A stretch of DNA of 23,474 bases from Ilumatobacteraceae bacterium (GCA_030727685.1 JANRBC010000078.1:1-23474); one strand, 5' to 3'. Positions 7,551 through 15,263 are shown, counted from the first letter of the stretch. Numbers and translations: made by a program. Notes: a model not told the origin generated them from the sequence alone.

Positions 7551-7804
7551 CTTGCCGCGAGCGCGCTCAATTTCTCTTTTACTTTCGCCACCGACGGGTT
7601 AGTCATCGCCTCGCCGTCAGAAAATACAAGCGTCGGCACGGTCTGATTGCCGTTATTCACGCGTTCGACAACCGCCGCTGCATCTGGATCTTGCTCGAGA
7701 TCAATTTCTGTAAGCGTAATTCCATCCGCGTTCAACATCGACTTCAGTCGCTTGCAGTAACCGCACCACTGTGTGCTGTACATCACAAAATCTGTTTTGC
7801 TCAT
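7547..7804 (-). CDS. mrx1: Mycoredoxin-1-like glutaredoxin
   Basis: An 85-residue thioredoxin-fold protein. MYSTQWCGYCKRLK gives the redox pair Cys14-Gly-Tyr-Cys17, and VNNGNQTVPTLVF supplies the cis-proline loop. The sequence is very close in pattern to mycobacterial mycoredoxin-1, which reduces protein-mycothiol mixed disulfides with mycothiol as electron donor, and differs from NrdH redoxins (CxQC). It is therefore good evidence for an actinobacterial thiol economy. It lies 23 bases downstream of the flavoenzyme on the same strand, so co-transcription is likely. Its TAG overlaps the hmuV TAA. Confidence 0.9.
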   Translation of the reverse strand: MSKTDFVMYSTQWCGYCKRLKSMLNADGITLTEIDLEQDPDAAAVVERVNNGNQTVPTLVFSDGEAMTNPSVAKVKEKLSALAAS

Positions 7805-7827
7805 GTTTCTACTCTACGACCCTTCTT

Positions 7828-9198
7828 TTAGCTAACTGTTTCGGCTATCACTTTGCCCGGATTCATTATGCAATTCGGGTCAAGTGCTGCTTTGATCATT
7901 GCCATCACATTCACAGCCTCTGAGCCAAGTTCGCTAATCAAATAATCGATTTTGCCAACACCGATGCCGTGTTCGCCAGTGCATGTGCCCTCAAGACTTA
8001 GTGCTCGCTTCACCAAACGTGTATGAAATTGTTCAAGACGCTCGATTGCCTCATGATCGTTCGGGTCTGCCGTCAACAAAACATGAAAGTTTCCATCACC
8101 AACATGGCCAACTAATGGCCCATAAATTTTCGATGCTGCTAAATCTTTTTGTGTCTGCTCAATGCACTCGGACAAACGTGAAATTGGCACACAAACATCA
8201 GTCGAAAAAATTCGCCCACCGATTTGATGTGCGCGACACGCCAAACCCGCATCATGTCGCGCTTGCCATAATTTTCGTCGCTCGGCTTCGTCAGTTGTTT
8301 GTTTAAAGCCTTGACCCCCGTGACGCTCAAGCACCTCGCGCGCCGCGGCAATATCTATCGCCGTCGATTCGGCCGAGCCATGAAACTCAAGCAATAACAA
8401 ATCTTTGTGCGGCAAATCTGTGCCCGAATATCGATTGACCGCAACAACGGCCTCGCGGTCAACTAACTCGATACGAGCCACGCCAACATTTAGTTGAATC
8501 GCTTCTATTACTCCGTCAATTGCTTGGCGCACACTGTCAAACTGCATGGTTGCCGCAGCGATCACCTCGGGGATTCCAAACACGCGCAGAGTTAACTCAG
8601 TGATCACGCCGAGAGTTCCCTCTGAGCCGACGAACAAATGCGTCAAGTCATAGCCCGCTGATGTTTTTCGCGCTCGGCGCGACGTTGTGATTATCTCGCC
8701 GTTGGCAGTCACAACGGTGAGACTCATCACAAGTTGTTTCATCGCGCCGTATTTAACTGTCGTCGTACCCGACGCCCCAGTCGATGCCATGCCACCCAAG
8801 GTTGCATCAGCACCCGGATCAACCGGAAAAAACAAACCAAAACGCGAGAGATACTCGTTTAATTGTTTGCGACGCACGCCTGGCTGAATCGTGCAATCTA
8901 AATCTTCGCTGCTGACGCGCAAGACTTTGTCCATCTGCGAGAGGTCAAGCGATACACCGCCACGCACTGGCGTGCTGTTGCCCTCAAGCGAAGTGCCTGC
9001 ACCCCATGCAACAACTGGTGTTCGATGCTCGTTGCAAATCTTCAATGTTGTTGCTACATCTTGAGTACACGTGGCAAATACAACTGCCTCGGGCAAATTC
9101 GGCGTATGAAAACTTTCGTCTTTCGAGTGATGTTCACGAATCGTTTCGTTGACCGACACTTTTTCTCCAAGCGCAGCCTTCAATTCGTCAATAAACAT
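7828..9198 (-). CDS. FAD-linked oxidase, D-lactate dehydrogenase/glycolate oxidase (GlcD) type
   Basis: A 456-residue protein with the complete PCMH-type FAD-binding domain (VVAWGAGTSLEGNSTPVRGGVSLDLSQMDKV; FFPVDPGADATLGGMASTGASG; GSEGTLGVITELTL). The C-terminal FAD-oxidase domain shows GHVGDGNFHVLL and TGEHGIGVGKIDYL, the metal-binding and flavin-linking motifs of this family. Members oxidise D-2-hydroxy acids such as D-lactate or glycolate and pass electrons to a cytochrome or quinone. No GlcE/GlcF iron-sulfur partner is adjacent and no Fe-S domain is fused, which favours an LDHD-like single-subunit enzyme. The start at 9198 has TAGGAT (minus strand, 9210-9205) 6 bases upstream. Confidence 0.88.
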   Translation of the reverse strand: MFIDELKAALGEKVSVNETIREHHSKDESFHTPNLPEAVVFATCTQDVATTLKICNEHRTPVVAWGAGTSLEGNSTPVRGGVSLDLSQMDKVLRVSSEDLDCTIQPGVRRKQLNEYLSRFGLFFPVDPGADATLGGMASTGASGTTTVKYGAMKQLVMSLTVVTANGEIITTSRRARKTSAGYDLTHLFVGSEGTLGVITELTLRVFGIPEVIAAATMQFDSVRQAIDGVIEAIQLNVGVARIELVDREAVVAVNRYSGTDLPHKDLLLLEFHGSAESTAIDIAAAREVLERHGGQGFKQTTDEAERRKLWQARHDAGLACRAHQIGGRIFSTDVCVPISRLSECIEQTQKDLAASKIYGPLVGHVGDGNFHVLLTADPNDHEAIERLEQFHTRLVKRALSLEGTCTGEHGIGVGKIDYLISELGSEAVNVMAMIKAALDPNCIMNPGKVIAETVS

Positions 9199-9204
9199 AT
9201 GAAT

Positions 9205-9210
9205 ATCCTA
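9205..9210 (-). promoter_or_regulatory. Leaderless -10 for the FAD-linked oxidase
   Basis: Minus-strand TAGGAT lies 6 bases before the ATG at 9198 with no ribosome-binding site between. No convincing -35 is visible. The divergent homocysteine methyltransferase gene starts 63 bases away, with a candidate promoter TTAACT-17-TATTAG (9220-9248). Confidence 0.4.
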
Positions 9211-9260
9211 AACCACTCGTTAACTAATGAAACCTCAAAATCTATTAGTCTCTATCAACA

Positions 9261-10208
9261 ATGAGTTACATAGACATAAAGCGACGCCTCGATGCAGGCG
9301 AGATAGTTGTGCTTGACGGCGGTACCGGCACAGAACTTCAACGGCGTGGTGCGCAAATGGACCCATCAGCCTGGTGCGGGCCGGCATCACTCAACAACAG
9401 CGAGCTACTTACTCAGGTGCACCTCGATTACATTGACGCAGGTGCCGACGTAATTACGGCGAACACTTTTGCATCTTCACGTTTAATGCTCACGCCTGCT
9501 GGTTTTGCTGATCGCGTCGAAGAAATCAACCGCATTGCAGTCGAGGCGGCGTTGCGTGCACGAGATTTGGCAACTGCAAAGTCACCGAGTCGCAAAATTG
9601 CTGTGGCTGGCTCGCTCTCGCACATGCTGCCCGTGGCTGCTGGCACTGCAAAAGTTGATCAGGCCCAAGTGCCTTCAAGCGGAGAACTCGCCCACGCATT
9701 CGGCGAACTCGCAGGCATTTTGAAATCTTCTGGTGTCGATCACATCATGCTCGAAATGATGTACGAACCAACTCGTGTGCCACTTGTATTGAATGCCGCA
9801 CTTGAAACCGGTCTGCCAGTTTGGTTCGGCATGAGCGCGCGGCGCGCAAAAGACGGTCGCGCCATCAGTTTTGATCAACATAATGAGTTTCCACTTGAAG
9901 AAGTAACCAAATTGATTCCAAAAACTGGCGTTGATGTCGCCGGTGTCATGCATACAGGCGCCGAGATCATCGGTGAGACTCTCGCGGCAATTCGCAAAAA
10001 CTTTTCGGGCCCATTGTCGGCGTACCCAGACTCAGGATTCTTCGAAATGCCCGACTGGCGGTTCGTCGATGTGATCGCACCAGACCGATTAGAGACATTC
10101 TTTGCCGAATGGGTCAAACTCGGCGCTCAAGTAATCGGCGGATGCTGCGGTCTCACCGTCGACCACATCCACGCCGCCTCCCGCGCCGCCCACGTTCACC
10201 ACAACTAA
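9261..10208 (+). CDS. Homocysteine S-methyltransferase family protein with altered zinc site
   Basis: A 315-residue single-domain barrel. The family transfers a methyl group from betaine, S-methylmethionine or a related donor to homocysteine, giving methionine. The N-terminal LLDGGTGTELQRRG-type motif is present (VVLDGGTGTELQRRG), as are DAGADVITANTF and the C-terminal GGCCG (Cys295-Cys296) that provides two zinc thiolates. The first zinc cysteine normally sits in an Asn-Cys motif after the sixth strand. Here that place reads GVMHTGAEI, with His231 where Cys is expected. The enzyme may use a Cys-Cys-His site, or may have lost the usual activity. It lies 65 bases before the DUF4395 gene. The substrate is unresolved. 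Confidence 0.8.
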   Translation: MSYIDIKRRLDAGEIVVLDGGTGTELQRRGAQMDPSAWCGPASLNNSELLTQVHLDYIDAGADVITANTFASSRLMLTPAGFADRVEEINRIAVEAALRARDLATAKSPSRKIAVAGSLSHMLPVAAGTAKVDQAQVPSSGELAHAFGELAGILKSSGVDHIMLEMMYEPTRVPLVLNAALETGLPVWFGMSARRAKDGRAISFDQHNEFPLEEVTKLIPKTGVDVAGVMHTGAEIIGETLAAIRKNFSGPLSAYPDSGFFEMPDWRFVDVIAPDRLETFFAEWVKLGAQVIGGCCGLTVDHIHAASRAAHVHHN

Positions 10209-10233
10209 CCCACAAATAATCAGCCGAATAATA

Positions 10234-10252
10234 CCTGACTAAATTAGTCGGG
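10234..10252. promoter_or_regulatory. 19-base near-palindrome upstream of DUF4395 gene
   Basis: CCTGACTAAATTAGTCGGG pairs throughout except one T/G position, around a central A. It covers the -35 region of a probable leaderless promoter whose -10 would be TAGGCT (10261-10266), 7 bases before the ATG at 10274. The length and symmetry fit a homodimeric regulator, perhaps of the Rrf2 or MarR type. The identity of the regulator is inference only. Confidence 0.55.
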
Positions 10253-10273
10253 TTTAAGGGTAGGCTGGGGCGC

Positions 10274-10768
10274 ATGACAAAGCGCTACCCATTTCCGAAT
10301 CCAGCAAACGAAACATCGGCACGACTTGTCGCAGGTGGCGTCGTATTAATCAGCGCAGCATTTTTGCTCACCAACTCGACACTCATTCTTCTCGCACTCA
10401 CCTACGGTTTCGCCGCGCGCGTGGTAGCCGGCCCCGCATTCAGCCCGCTCGCACTACTCGTGACACGCATCATCACTCCAAAATTAAATTTCAATCACAA
10501 ATTCGTACCCGGCCCACCAAAAAGATTCGCCCAAACAATCGGATTAACCTTCGCCGCGACAGCGCTCACCCTCACATTGCTCGACTATTCACTCGCAGCA
10601 AAACTCGTCATCGCCGCACTGATCTTTGCCGCAACTCTTGAGTCAGTGTTTGCGGTTTGCCTCGGCTGCATCATGTTTAGTTTCTTGATGAAACTTGGCG
10701 TGATTCCACAAAGTGTCTGCGAGTCGTGCAACGACATCACATTGCGCGCCCAGTCAGTTAACGCCTAG
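10274..10768 (+). CDS. DUF4395 family integral membrane protein
   Basis: A 164-residue protein beginning YPFPNPANETSARLVAGGVVL. It has about four hydrophobic helices and the pattern GPAFSPLALLVTRIITPKL, KFVPGPPKRFAQTIG and ESVFAVCLGCIMF that I associate with DUF4395. The cysteine pairs CLGC and CESC near the end could be redox-active or metal-binding. Family members in actinobacteria are often encoded beside sulfurtransferases or thioredoxin-like proteins; none is adjacent here, although a homocysteine methyltransferase-family gene precedes it. The function is unknown. Its TAG and the convergent AlkB TAG share the four bases CTAG. Confidence 0.75.
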   Translation: MTKRYPFPNPANETSARLVAGGVVLISAAFLLTNSTLILLALTYGFAARVVAGPAFSPLALLVTRIITPKLNFNHKFVPGPPKRFAQTIGLTFAATALTLTLLDYSLAAKLVIAALIFAATLESVFAVCLGCIMFSFLMKLGVIPQSVCESCNDITLRAQSVNA

Positions 10769-11373
10769 ACCGATTGCACCAACCGAAAAGTCAAATTAAT
10801 GCGCGGGCCGACAGGCTTTGCCGTTTTGGCAATCTGATGCACCCAACATTGCTGCGAGAGCCCCGACATCACGAGCAGAGATCCATCATCTAGATCAACT
10901 TTCACAGTTTCTTTTGTTTCACGATGTCGCAAGTCAAAACGCCGCGTCGCACCCAAGCTCACCGACGCAATTGTCGGCTCGCGACCGTTGATTGCTTCGT
11001 TATCTGAATGCCAACTCACACTGTCGCGGCCATCTCGGTAAAGATTGACCAACACTGAGTTAAATTTTGCCCCCGCCACCGTCTCGCAGCGCCGACGAAA
11101 CTCGTGCAAAATTTCAGTCATCGGGTGAGCAACGCGTTTGATGCCCGAATACACGTAACTCACGGCCGTGTCGGTATGCCAAGTCGAAAAACCTGCCTGC
11201 GGATACTTCTTGCCAAACATTACGATCTCGGGCTGCTCCCACGGCGTACTTTCTCGCAACAAATCAAACGCCTCACGAGAAAACGTTTCATCAAAAATTC
11301 GATTGTGCAAAATTGCACTTCCATCAAAAGGCAACAACTCTTGCGGCTCACCAAACAGGCTTAAAGTTGCCAT
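10765..11373 (-). CDS. alkB: AlkB-type 2-oxoglutarate/Fe(II) dioxygenase
   Basis: Family members reverse N-alkylation damage on DNA or RNA bases by oxidative demethylation. The iron triad is clear: His122 and Asp124 in VSWHSDNE, and His179 in CWVHQI. Arg191 and Arg197 in RINLTFR bind 2-oxoglutarate. LVNLYRDGRDSVSWHSD and SLGATRRFDLRH match the ALKBH2/bacterial AlkB-like group. I chose ATG 11373 (MATLSLFGEP, 202 residues) because homologues begin with a similar LFG segment. ATG 11385 or 11427 would add residues with no family resemblance and would run into the promoter of the next plus-strand gene. Cytoplasmic. Confidence 0.88.
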   Translation of the reverse strand: MATLSLFGEPQELLPFDGSAILHNRIFDETFSREAFDLLRESTPWEQPEIVMFGKKYPQAGFSTWHTDTAVSYVYSGIKRVAHPMTEILHEFRRRCETVAGAKFNSVLVNLYRDGRDSVSWHSDNEAINGREPTIASVSLGATRRFDLRHRETKETVKVDLDDGSLLVMSGLSQQCWVHQIAKTAKPVGPRINLTFRLVQSV

Positions 11374-11414
11374 AACTAACAACATTCTGACACGACTAAA
11401 AGTCAATCGTGGTC

Positions 11415-11434
11415 TATGATTAGCCATCGGAGGA
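11415..11434 (+). promoter_or_regulatory. Promoter -10 and ribosome-binding site of small membrane protein genes
   Basis: TATGAT (11415-11420) is a good -10 and GGAGGA (11429-11434) is the strongest Shine-Dalgarno sequence in the window, 9 bases before the ATG at 11444. The -35 is not distinct. Confidence 0.5.
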
Positions 11435-11443
11435 ATTGATCAA

Positions 11444-11635
11444 ATGAAACCAGAAACAGTTTTGCGAGTCACCACACTTCTCGCCGCGGCGGCAAGCCTC
11501 GTGTTAAGCGTCTGGCTCTACTTCCAGAGCGACTCAATCGAAGATCGCCTTAATGGCGTTTACGTCGGTGTTTGGGTGCCGTCGATTCTTGCACTCGGCG
11601 CGTTCATGTTGGCCGGCAAAAGCAACGAGAAGTAA
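11444..11635 (+). CDS. Small two-helix membrane protein
   Basis: A 63-residue protein with two hydrophobic helices (about 8-27, TTLLAAAASLVLSVWLYF, and 38-57, GVYVGVWVPSILALGAFML), joined by a charged loop SDSIEDRLN. A strong GGAGGA ribosome-binding site marks the start. It is followed after 2 bases by another tiny membrane protein, so the two are likely to be co-translated. I recognise no family. It could be an accessory subunit of a larger complex, but nothing nearby identifies one. Confidence 0.7.
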   Translation: MKPETVLRVTTLLAAAASLVLSVWLYFQSDSIEDRLNGVYVGVWVPSILALGAFMLAGKSNEK

Positions 11636-11637
11636 AT

Positions 11638-11778
11638 ATGTCTCTTGCGGCACTCTTCGGCTTTGGCAGCGTGATTTTTATAATCGTGATGACTGGCGCA
11701 TTTGTTTACGGGATGACTTCTCTGCGGGCGGCAGCCGATCGCGATAACTATCGTCCGGGCACAACAAAAGCTAGTTAG
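11638..11778 (+). CDS. Very small single-helix membrane protein
   Basis: A 46-residue ORF starting at ATG 11638, 2 bases after the previous stop. One membrane helix (about residues 5-27, ALFGFGSVIFIIVMTGAFVYGM) is followed by a short polar tail ending in RPGTTKAS. The tight spacing after a gene with a strong ribosome-binding site supports translation by coupling. An upstream in-frame extension overlaps the first gene and lacks any start signal. Function unknown. Confidence 0.6.
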   Translation: MSLAALFGFGSVIFIIVMTGAFVYGMTSLRAAADRDNYRPGTTKAS

Positions 11779-11785
11779 CGCCTAC

Positions 11786-12541
11786 TTAGAACGCATCAAG
11801 CGTCCAGCTGACGCGTTTCGGCAAACCGACGCGAACAGGCAATCCAGAAGAAAACATCACGTGTGGTTCTCCGTTTGCGGCAACTGTTGGCGTCGCAAAA
11901 CCCGCGGCTTCAATAAGCGAATCATCTAGCGAGATAATTTCTGCGCGCTGCAAGCGCCAAGGCTCGTGCGAGATCGGCGCGTAGCGCAAACTGCCACCAC
12001 GAGTTGTCGTATAAAGCCCCCAGCGCGCACTGAGAAAAATCTCAAGCGGCGATGGCGCCACAATTTGCTCACCAATTTTCAAACGAATGTTCGTGTTTGC
12101 AGCACGGTCACCGCGGGGCCAACGACGCTCAACCATCGTGTGCAACTCATCACCCACTCGCTTATTGCTGGCTCGACCAAAGCAATACGGCAACGTATAA
12201 GTAGTGCGCGCGACAATCGTCGGCAACAACCGATTTATATCCAACGAACAAAACCAAACACCAGGCACGCCATTGCGCCGCACATAAGTGCGAACATTTA
12301 TTTCGGCAAACGAACCGAGATACGGCACACCGGGCAAACCTGGCACACCAATGCCGCGCATCGAAAACGGAATCAAACCAACCCACGCCGAGCCGTCGCA
12401 AACATCTACTTCGAGTCCGTCTGGCAAAATTCGCGCGACCTCGTCGACGCTGTAGCGAAAATGAATATATGCGAGGTCATACCAACCTTGTTTCATCACC
12501 GCGCGGCGCACGGGCTGTGGGCAAACTTCTGAATAACTCAT
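11786..12541 (-). CDS. DUF2071 (YqjF-like) family protein
   Basis: A 251-residue soluble protein. The pattern VDEVARILPDGLEVDVCDGSAWVGLIPFSMRGIGVPGLPG, followed by FAEINVRTYVRRNGVPGVWFCSLD, is that of the DUF2071/YqjF family, whose acetoacetate-decarboxylase-like barrel has no confirmed reaction that I can name. The length fits the family. It starts 9 bases after the stop of the membrane protein gene at 12551, so the two form an operon. No catalytic residue assignment is attempted. Confidence 0.78.
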   Translation of the reverse strand: MSYSEVCPQPVRRAVMKQGWYDLAYIHFRYSVDEVARILPDGLEVDVCDGSAWVGLIPFSMRGIGVPGLPGVPYLGSFAEINVRTYVRRNGVPGVWFCSLDINRLLPTIVARTTYTLPYCFGRASNKRVGDELHTMVERRWPRGDRAANTNIRLKIGEQIVAPSPLEIFLSARWGLYTTTRGGSLRYAPISHEPWRLQRAEIISLDDSLIEAAGFATPTVAANGEPHVMFSSGLPVRVGLPKRVSWTLDAF

Positions 12542-12550
12542 CGCTACTCT

Positions 12551-12991
12551 TTACGCACGCACAACTTGCAGCAACATCACAGCGCAAACAACTGTACGCG
12601 CACTCCAAGCGATTGTTCGCGGCCAATTAGTCACAACTAATCGTCGACCAACTTCGGCAGTTGGATTTGTCGCCATCTTCGAATGCAGCGGCACCGACAA
12701 AAACACCGTGCTGCCAAGCGCAACTGCCAACAACACTGCGCCGAGCCATGGCAAAACCAAACTCACCGCATCGGGGCGACTGACGAGCAACCATAAAGTC
12801 GTTACACCTTCAGCAGCCATCGGCAAAGCCAACACTTGACCCGTGCGTCGTTGATGCTCGACTGCGGTTTCGACCGCACGATCAACCGGCACAGTCGCCA
12901 ACAGCGGATAATGAACCCACTGCACGAACCAGATCACGCCCGTCATCACCGCCGTAGCAACAAAATTCACCAACAAAACTGAATCAATCAC
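12551..12991 (-). CDS. Four-helix integral membrane protein, uncharacterised
   Basis: GTG 12991 is chosen because the residues from there (VIDSVLLVNFVATAVMTGVIWFVQWVHYPLL) begin the first helix, whereas the upstream in-frame extension to 13135 is polar and irregular and overlaps the divergent hydrolase gene. The result is 146 residues with four helices. A conserved-looking polar motif WFVQWVHYPL ends helix 1, and EHQRRTGQVLALPM precedes helix 2. It resembles small membrane proteins annotated as DUF1772-like, but I am not certain. It is encoded 9 bases upstream of the DUF2071 gene. Confidence 0.6.
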   Translation of the reverse strand: MIDSVLLVNFVATAVMTGVIWFVQWVHYPLLATVPVDRAVETAVEHQRRTGQVLALPMAAEGVTTLWLLVSRPDAVSLVLPWLGAVLLAVALGSTVFLSVPLHSKMATNPTAEVGRRLVVTNWPRTIAWSARTVVCAVMLLQVVRA

Positions 12992-13080
12992 AATTTGCTC
13001 ACTTCTGCAGAATACTCTGATAACTGTTAACTCAACTTGCGCAATGCAAAAAAGGTAAATGTGACCGAACGAATAAAGAT

Positions 13081-13974
13081 ATGAATCCAGACGCAAATAC
13101 AAACGGTGCACAAAGCGAACTCGTTGACACTTCAAACAATGTTCGCCTGCGAACTGTCACCTGGGGCAAATCAGAAACTCGTAAGCAAACACCCATCGTG
13201 CTGGTGCACGGCTTGGCGTCTAACGCAATGTTGTGGGAGGGCGCCGCACTCGCCTTGTCGTCGCTCGGCCATCTAGTCACCGCAGTCGATCTTCGCGGTC
13301 ACGGTCTAAGCGAGAAACCCGATACCGGTTACGACATGCAAACCGTGACTAAAGATCTAGCCGGTCTGTTGCGCGAAATTCAAAAACATAACTTCGTTGC
13401 GCCCGTCGTGTGTGGTCAGTCGTGGGGCGGCAATGTTGTGCTCGAACTCGCACACACTCAACCAGAGTTGGTGAGCGGTGTCGTCTGTGTTGACGGCGGC
13501 TTTCTTGAACTGCAAAATCATTTTCCAAATTGGGATGATTGCGCTCAAGCGTTACGGCCACCCGCTATCGCCGGAACTCGCATCGATGACTTTCGAAAAT
13601 ATTTGCAGCGCAGTCACCATGATTGGCCCGAGACCGGCATCAATGGTGCGCTCGCCTGCATGGAGCACCTGCCTGACGGCACATTGCGGCCTTGGTTAAA
13701 TCTTGAACGTCACATGATGATCTTGCGCGGACTATGGGAGCATCATCCGACACGTATATATAGTCAAATCTCTGTTCCCGTGATGTTTGTTCCGGCTGAA
13801 GGCACAAACAGCGTGTTCAACGACTCAAAACGCAGTGCAATTGAACTCGCCGAGCAATTAGTGCCCAAGGTGCGGGTTGAATGGTTTAGCCCCGCTGATC
13901 ATGATTTACATGCCCAACACCCTGAACGATTTGCCCAAGTTGTGCATGCAGCCATAGCCGACGGATTCTTCTGA
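13081..13974 (+). CDS. Alpha/beta-fold hydrolase
   Basis: A 297-residue soluble hydrolase. VLVHGLASNAMLW supplies the oxyanion-hole HG, VDLRGHGLSEKP is the typical strand-4 loop, nucleophile Ser114 lies in CGQSWGG, and the catalytic His is His274 or His277 in PADHDLHAQHP. The usual acid after strand 6 is not obvious in VPVMFVPAEGTNS (a Glu is present). The substrate cannot be inferred. Its TGA overlaps the ATG of the next gene by one base, so the hydrolase and the S51-CysRS fusion protein are probably made together. It is divergent from the membrane protein gene at 12991. Confidence 0.83.
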   Translation: MNPDANTNGAQSELVDTSNNVRLRTVTWGKSETRKQTPIVLVHGLASNAMLWEGAALALSSLGHLVTAVDLRGHGLSEKPDTGYDMQTVTKDLAGLLREIQKHNFVAPVVCGQSWGGNVVLELAHTQPELVSGVVCVDGGFLELQNHFPNWDDCAQALRPPAIAGTRIDDFRKYLQRSHHDWPETGINGALACMEHLPDGTLRPWLNLERHMMILRGLWEHHPTRIYSQISVPVMFVPAEGTNSVFNDSKRSAIELAEQLVPKVRVEWFSPADHDLHAQHPERFAQVVHAAIADGFF

Positions 13975-15251
13975 TGACAACGCCACACATTCTTGCCGTA
14001 ATGGGTTCTGGTGAAACAGCACCAACGATGGTAACCACTCACCGAATGCTCGCTGGCAAACTTCAAAAATCTGCGCGCGCAGTTTTGCTCGACACACCAT
14101 ATGGGTTTCAAGAAAACGCACCAGAACTCGCAACGAAAGCCGTCGAATATTTTCAAACAAGCATCAACCTCGGTCTTGAAGTTGCAGGACTCACCGAGAT
14201 AATTGGTGCTGATTCTCTAAGCGTCGAGCGAGGTCTGCAAAAAGTTGCCGACGCCGACTATGTTTTTGCAGGGCCAGGTTCGCCAACTTATGCGTTGAGA
14301 CAGTGGTCTGGCACGCCACTTGCCAGTCTGCTGAGTAAAAAACTTCGCGACGGCGGAATCGTAACGTTCGCTTCAGCAGCCGCGCTGACACTCGGGCGAT
14401 TCACTTTGCCTGTTTATGAAATCTACAAAGTTGGCGAAGATCCGCGTTGGCTCGATGGTCTCAACATTCTCGGTGAAATCGGTGTCAACGTTGCGCTAAT
14501 TCCGCATTACAACAATGCTGAGGGCGGTCATCACGACACACGGTTTTGTTATATGGGAGAGCGGCGCCTGTCGATGCTTGAGCGCGATTTACCTGCAGAT
14601 GTTTATGTCCTCGGTGTTGACGAACACACTGGCATGGTCATCGACCTCGACGCACAGAACGTAACTGTCGTCGGCAAAGGCGTCGTAACAATTCGAGTTC
14701 GTGGCGAATCGACACAAATTGCATCAGGCGAAACTTTTTCGATCGATCGTTTGCGCGACCCGCAGTCGACCGCAGCACCTACTGCAAAAACTAAAACCGA
14801 TAATCGCCCACCTGAGTCTGTGTCTGTGGGTGCGACTCAGTCGCCGACGGTTTTTGACAATAATCTTCGCGATGCAACTGATCGCTTAAATCAAGTTTTT
14901 GCTACTGCGCTTGCCAACGCTGATGCCGACGGCGCAGCACGCGCAGCACTCGAGTTAGACGATGCGATCGTTGGTTGGTCGGGTGACACATTGCAAAGTG
15001 ACGCAACTAACCATGCTCGCGCGGTCTTACGCAGCATGATTACGCGATTAGCGGGTGCAGCAACAGGTGGCTTACGCGACCCGCGCGATGTACTCGGGCC
15101 TTTTGTGCAGGTACTTCTTGATTTGCGCGCTCAGGTGCGCGCCGACAAACGATTCGATTTATCAGACATCATCCGCGACCGATTAGCCGCGCTAAATGTT
15201 GAAGTTCGCGACACGCCAGAAGGCGCCGTGTGGAATTTTCGAACTAGCTAA
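13974..15251 (+). CDS. Fusion of peptidase-S51/type-1 glutamine amidotransferase-like domain with CysRS C-terminal-like domain
   Basis: A 425-residue protein. Residues about 1-255 resemble the cyanophycinase/peptidase E (S51) group: MGSGETAP at the N terminus, FAGPGSPTYAL, the nucleophile elbow FASAAALTLG with Ser134 (usual form SAGA), IPHYNNAEGGHHDTR and GVDEHTGMVIDLD. A polar linker (about 256-300) follows. Residues about 300-425 look like the C-terminal DALR-type helical domain of cysteinyl-tRNA synthetase, ending in DLRAQVRADKRFDLSDIIRDRLAALNVEVRDTPEGAVWNF, close to the CysRS tail pattern. There is no CysRS catalytic domain (no HIGH or KMSKS). The function is unknown; a peptide or amide hydrolase with an RNA- or tRNA-binding module is one reading. 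Confidence 0.75.
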   Translation: MTTPHILAVMGSGETAPTMVTTHRMLAGKLQKSARAVLLDTPYGFQENAPELATKAVEYFQTSINLGLEVAGLTEIIGADSLSVERGLQKVADADYVFAGPGSPTYALRQWSGTPLASLLSKKLRDGGIVTFASAAALTLGRFTLPVYEIYKVGEDPRWLDGLNILGEIGVNVALIPHYNNAEGGHHDTRFCYMGERRLSMLERDLPADVYVLGVDEHTGMVIDLDAQNVTVVGKGVVTIRVRGESTQIASGETFSIDRLRDPQSTAAPTAKTKTDNRPPESVSVGATQSPTVFDNNLRDATDRLNQVFATALANADADGAARAALELDDAIVGWSGDTLQSDATNHARAVLRSMITRLAGAATGGLRDPRDVLGPFVQVLLDLRAQVRADKRFDLSDIIRDRLAALNVEVRDTPEGAVWNFRTS

Positions 15252-15263
15252 CTAGCGCGCAAA

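Noticed and set aside
11966..12532. Plus-strand 188-codon frame opposite the DUF2071 gene
   Set aside because: The DUF2071 protein on the minus strand has clear family motifs; the opposite frame has none.
12992..13135. Upstream extension of the four-helix membrane protein
   Set aside because: It overlaps the 5' end of the divergent hydrolase gene, is irregular in composition, and a GTG at 12991 precedes the first helix directly.
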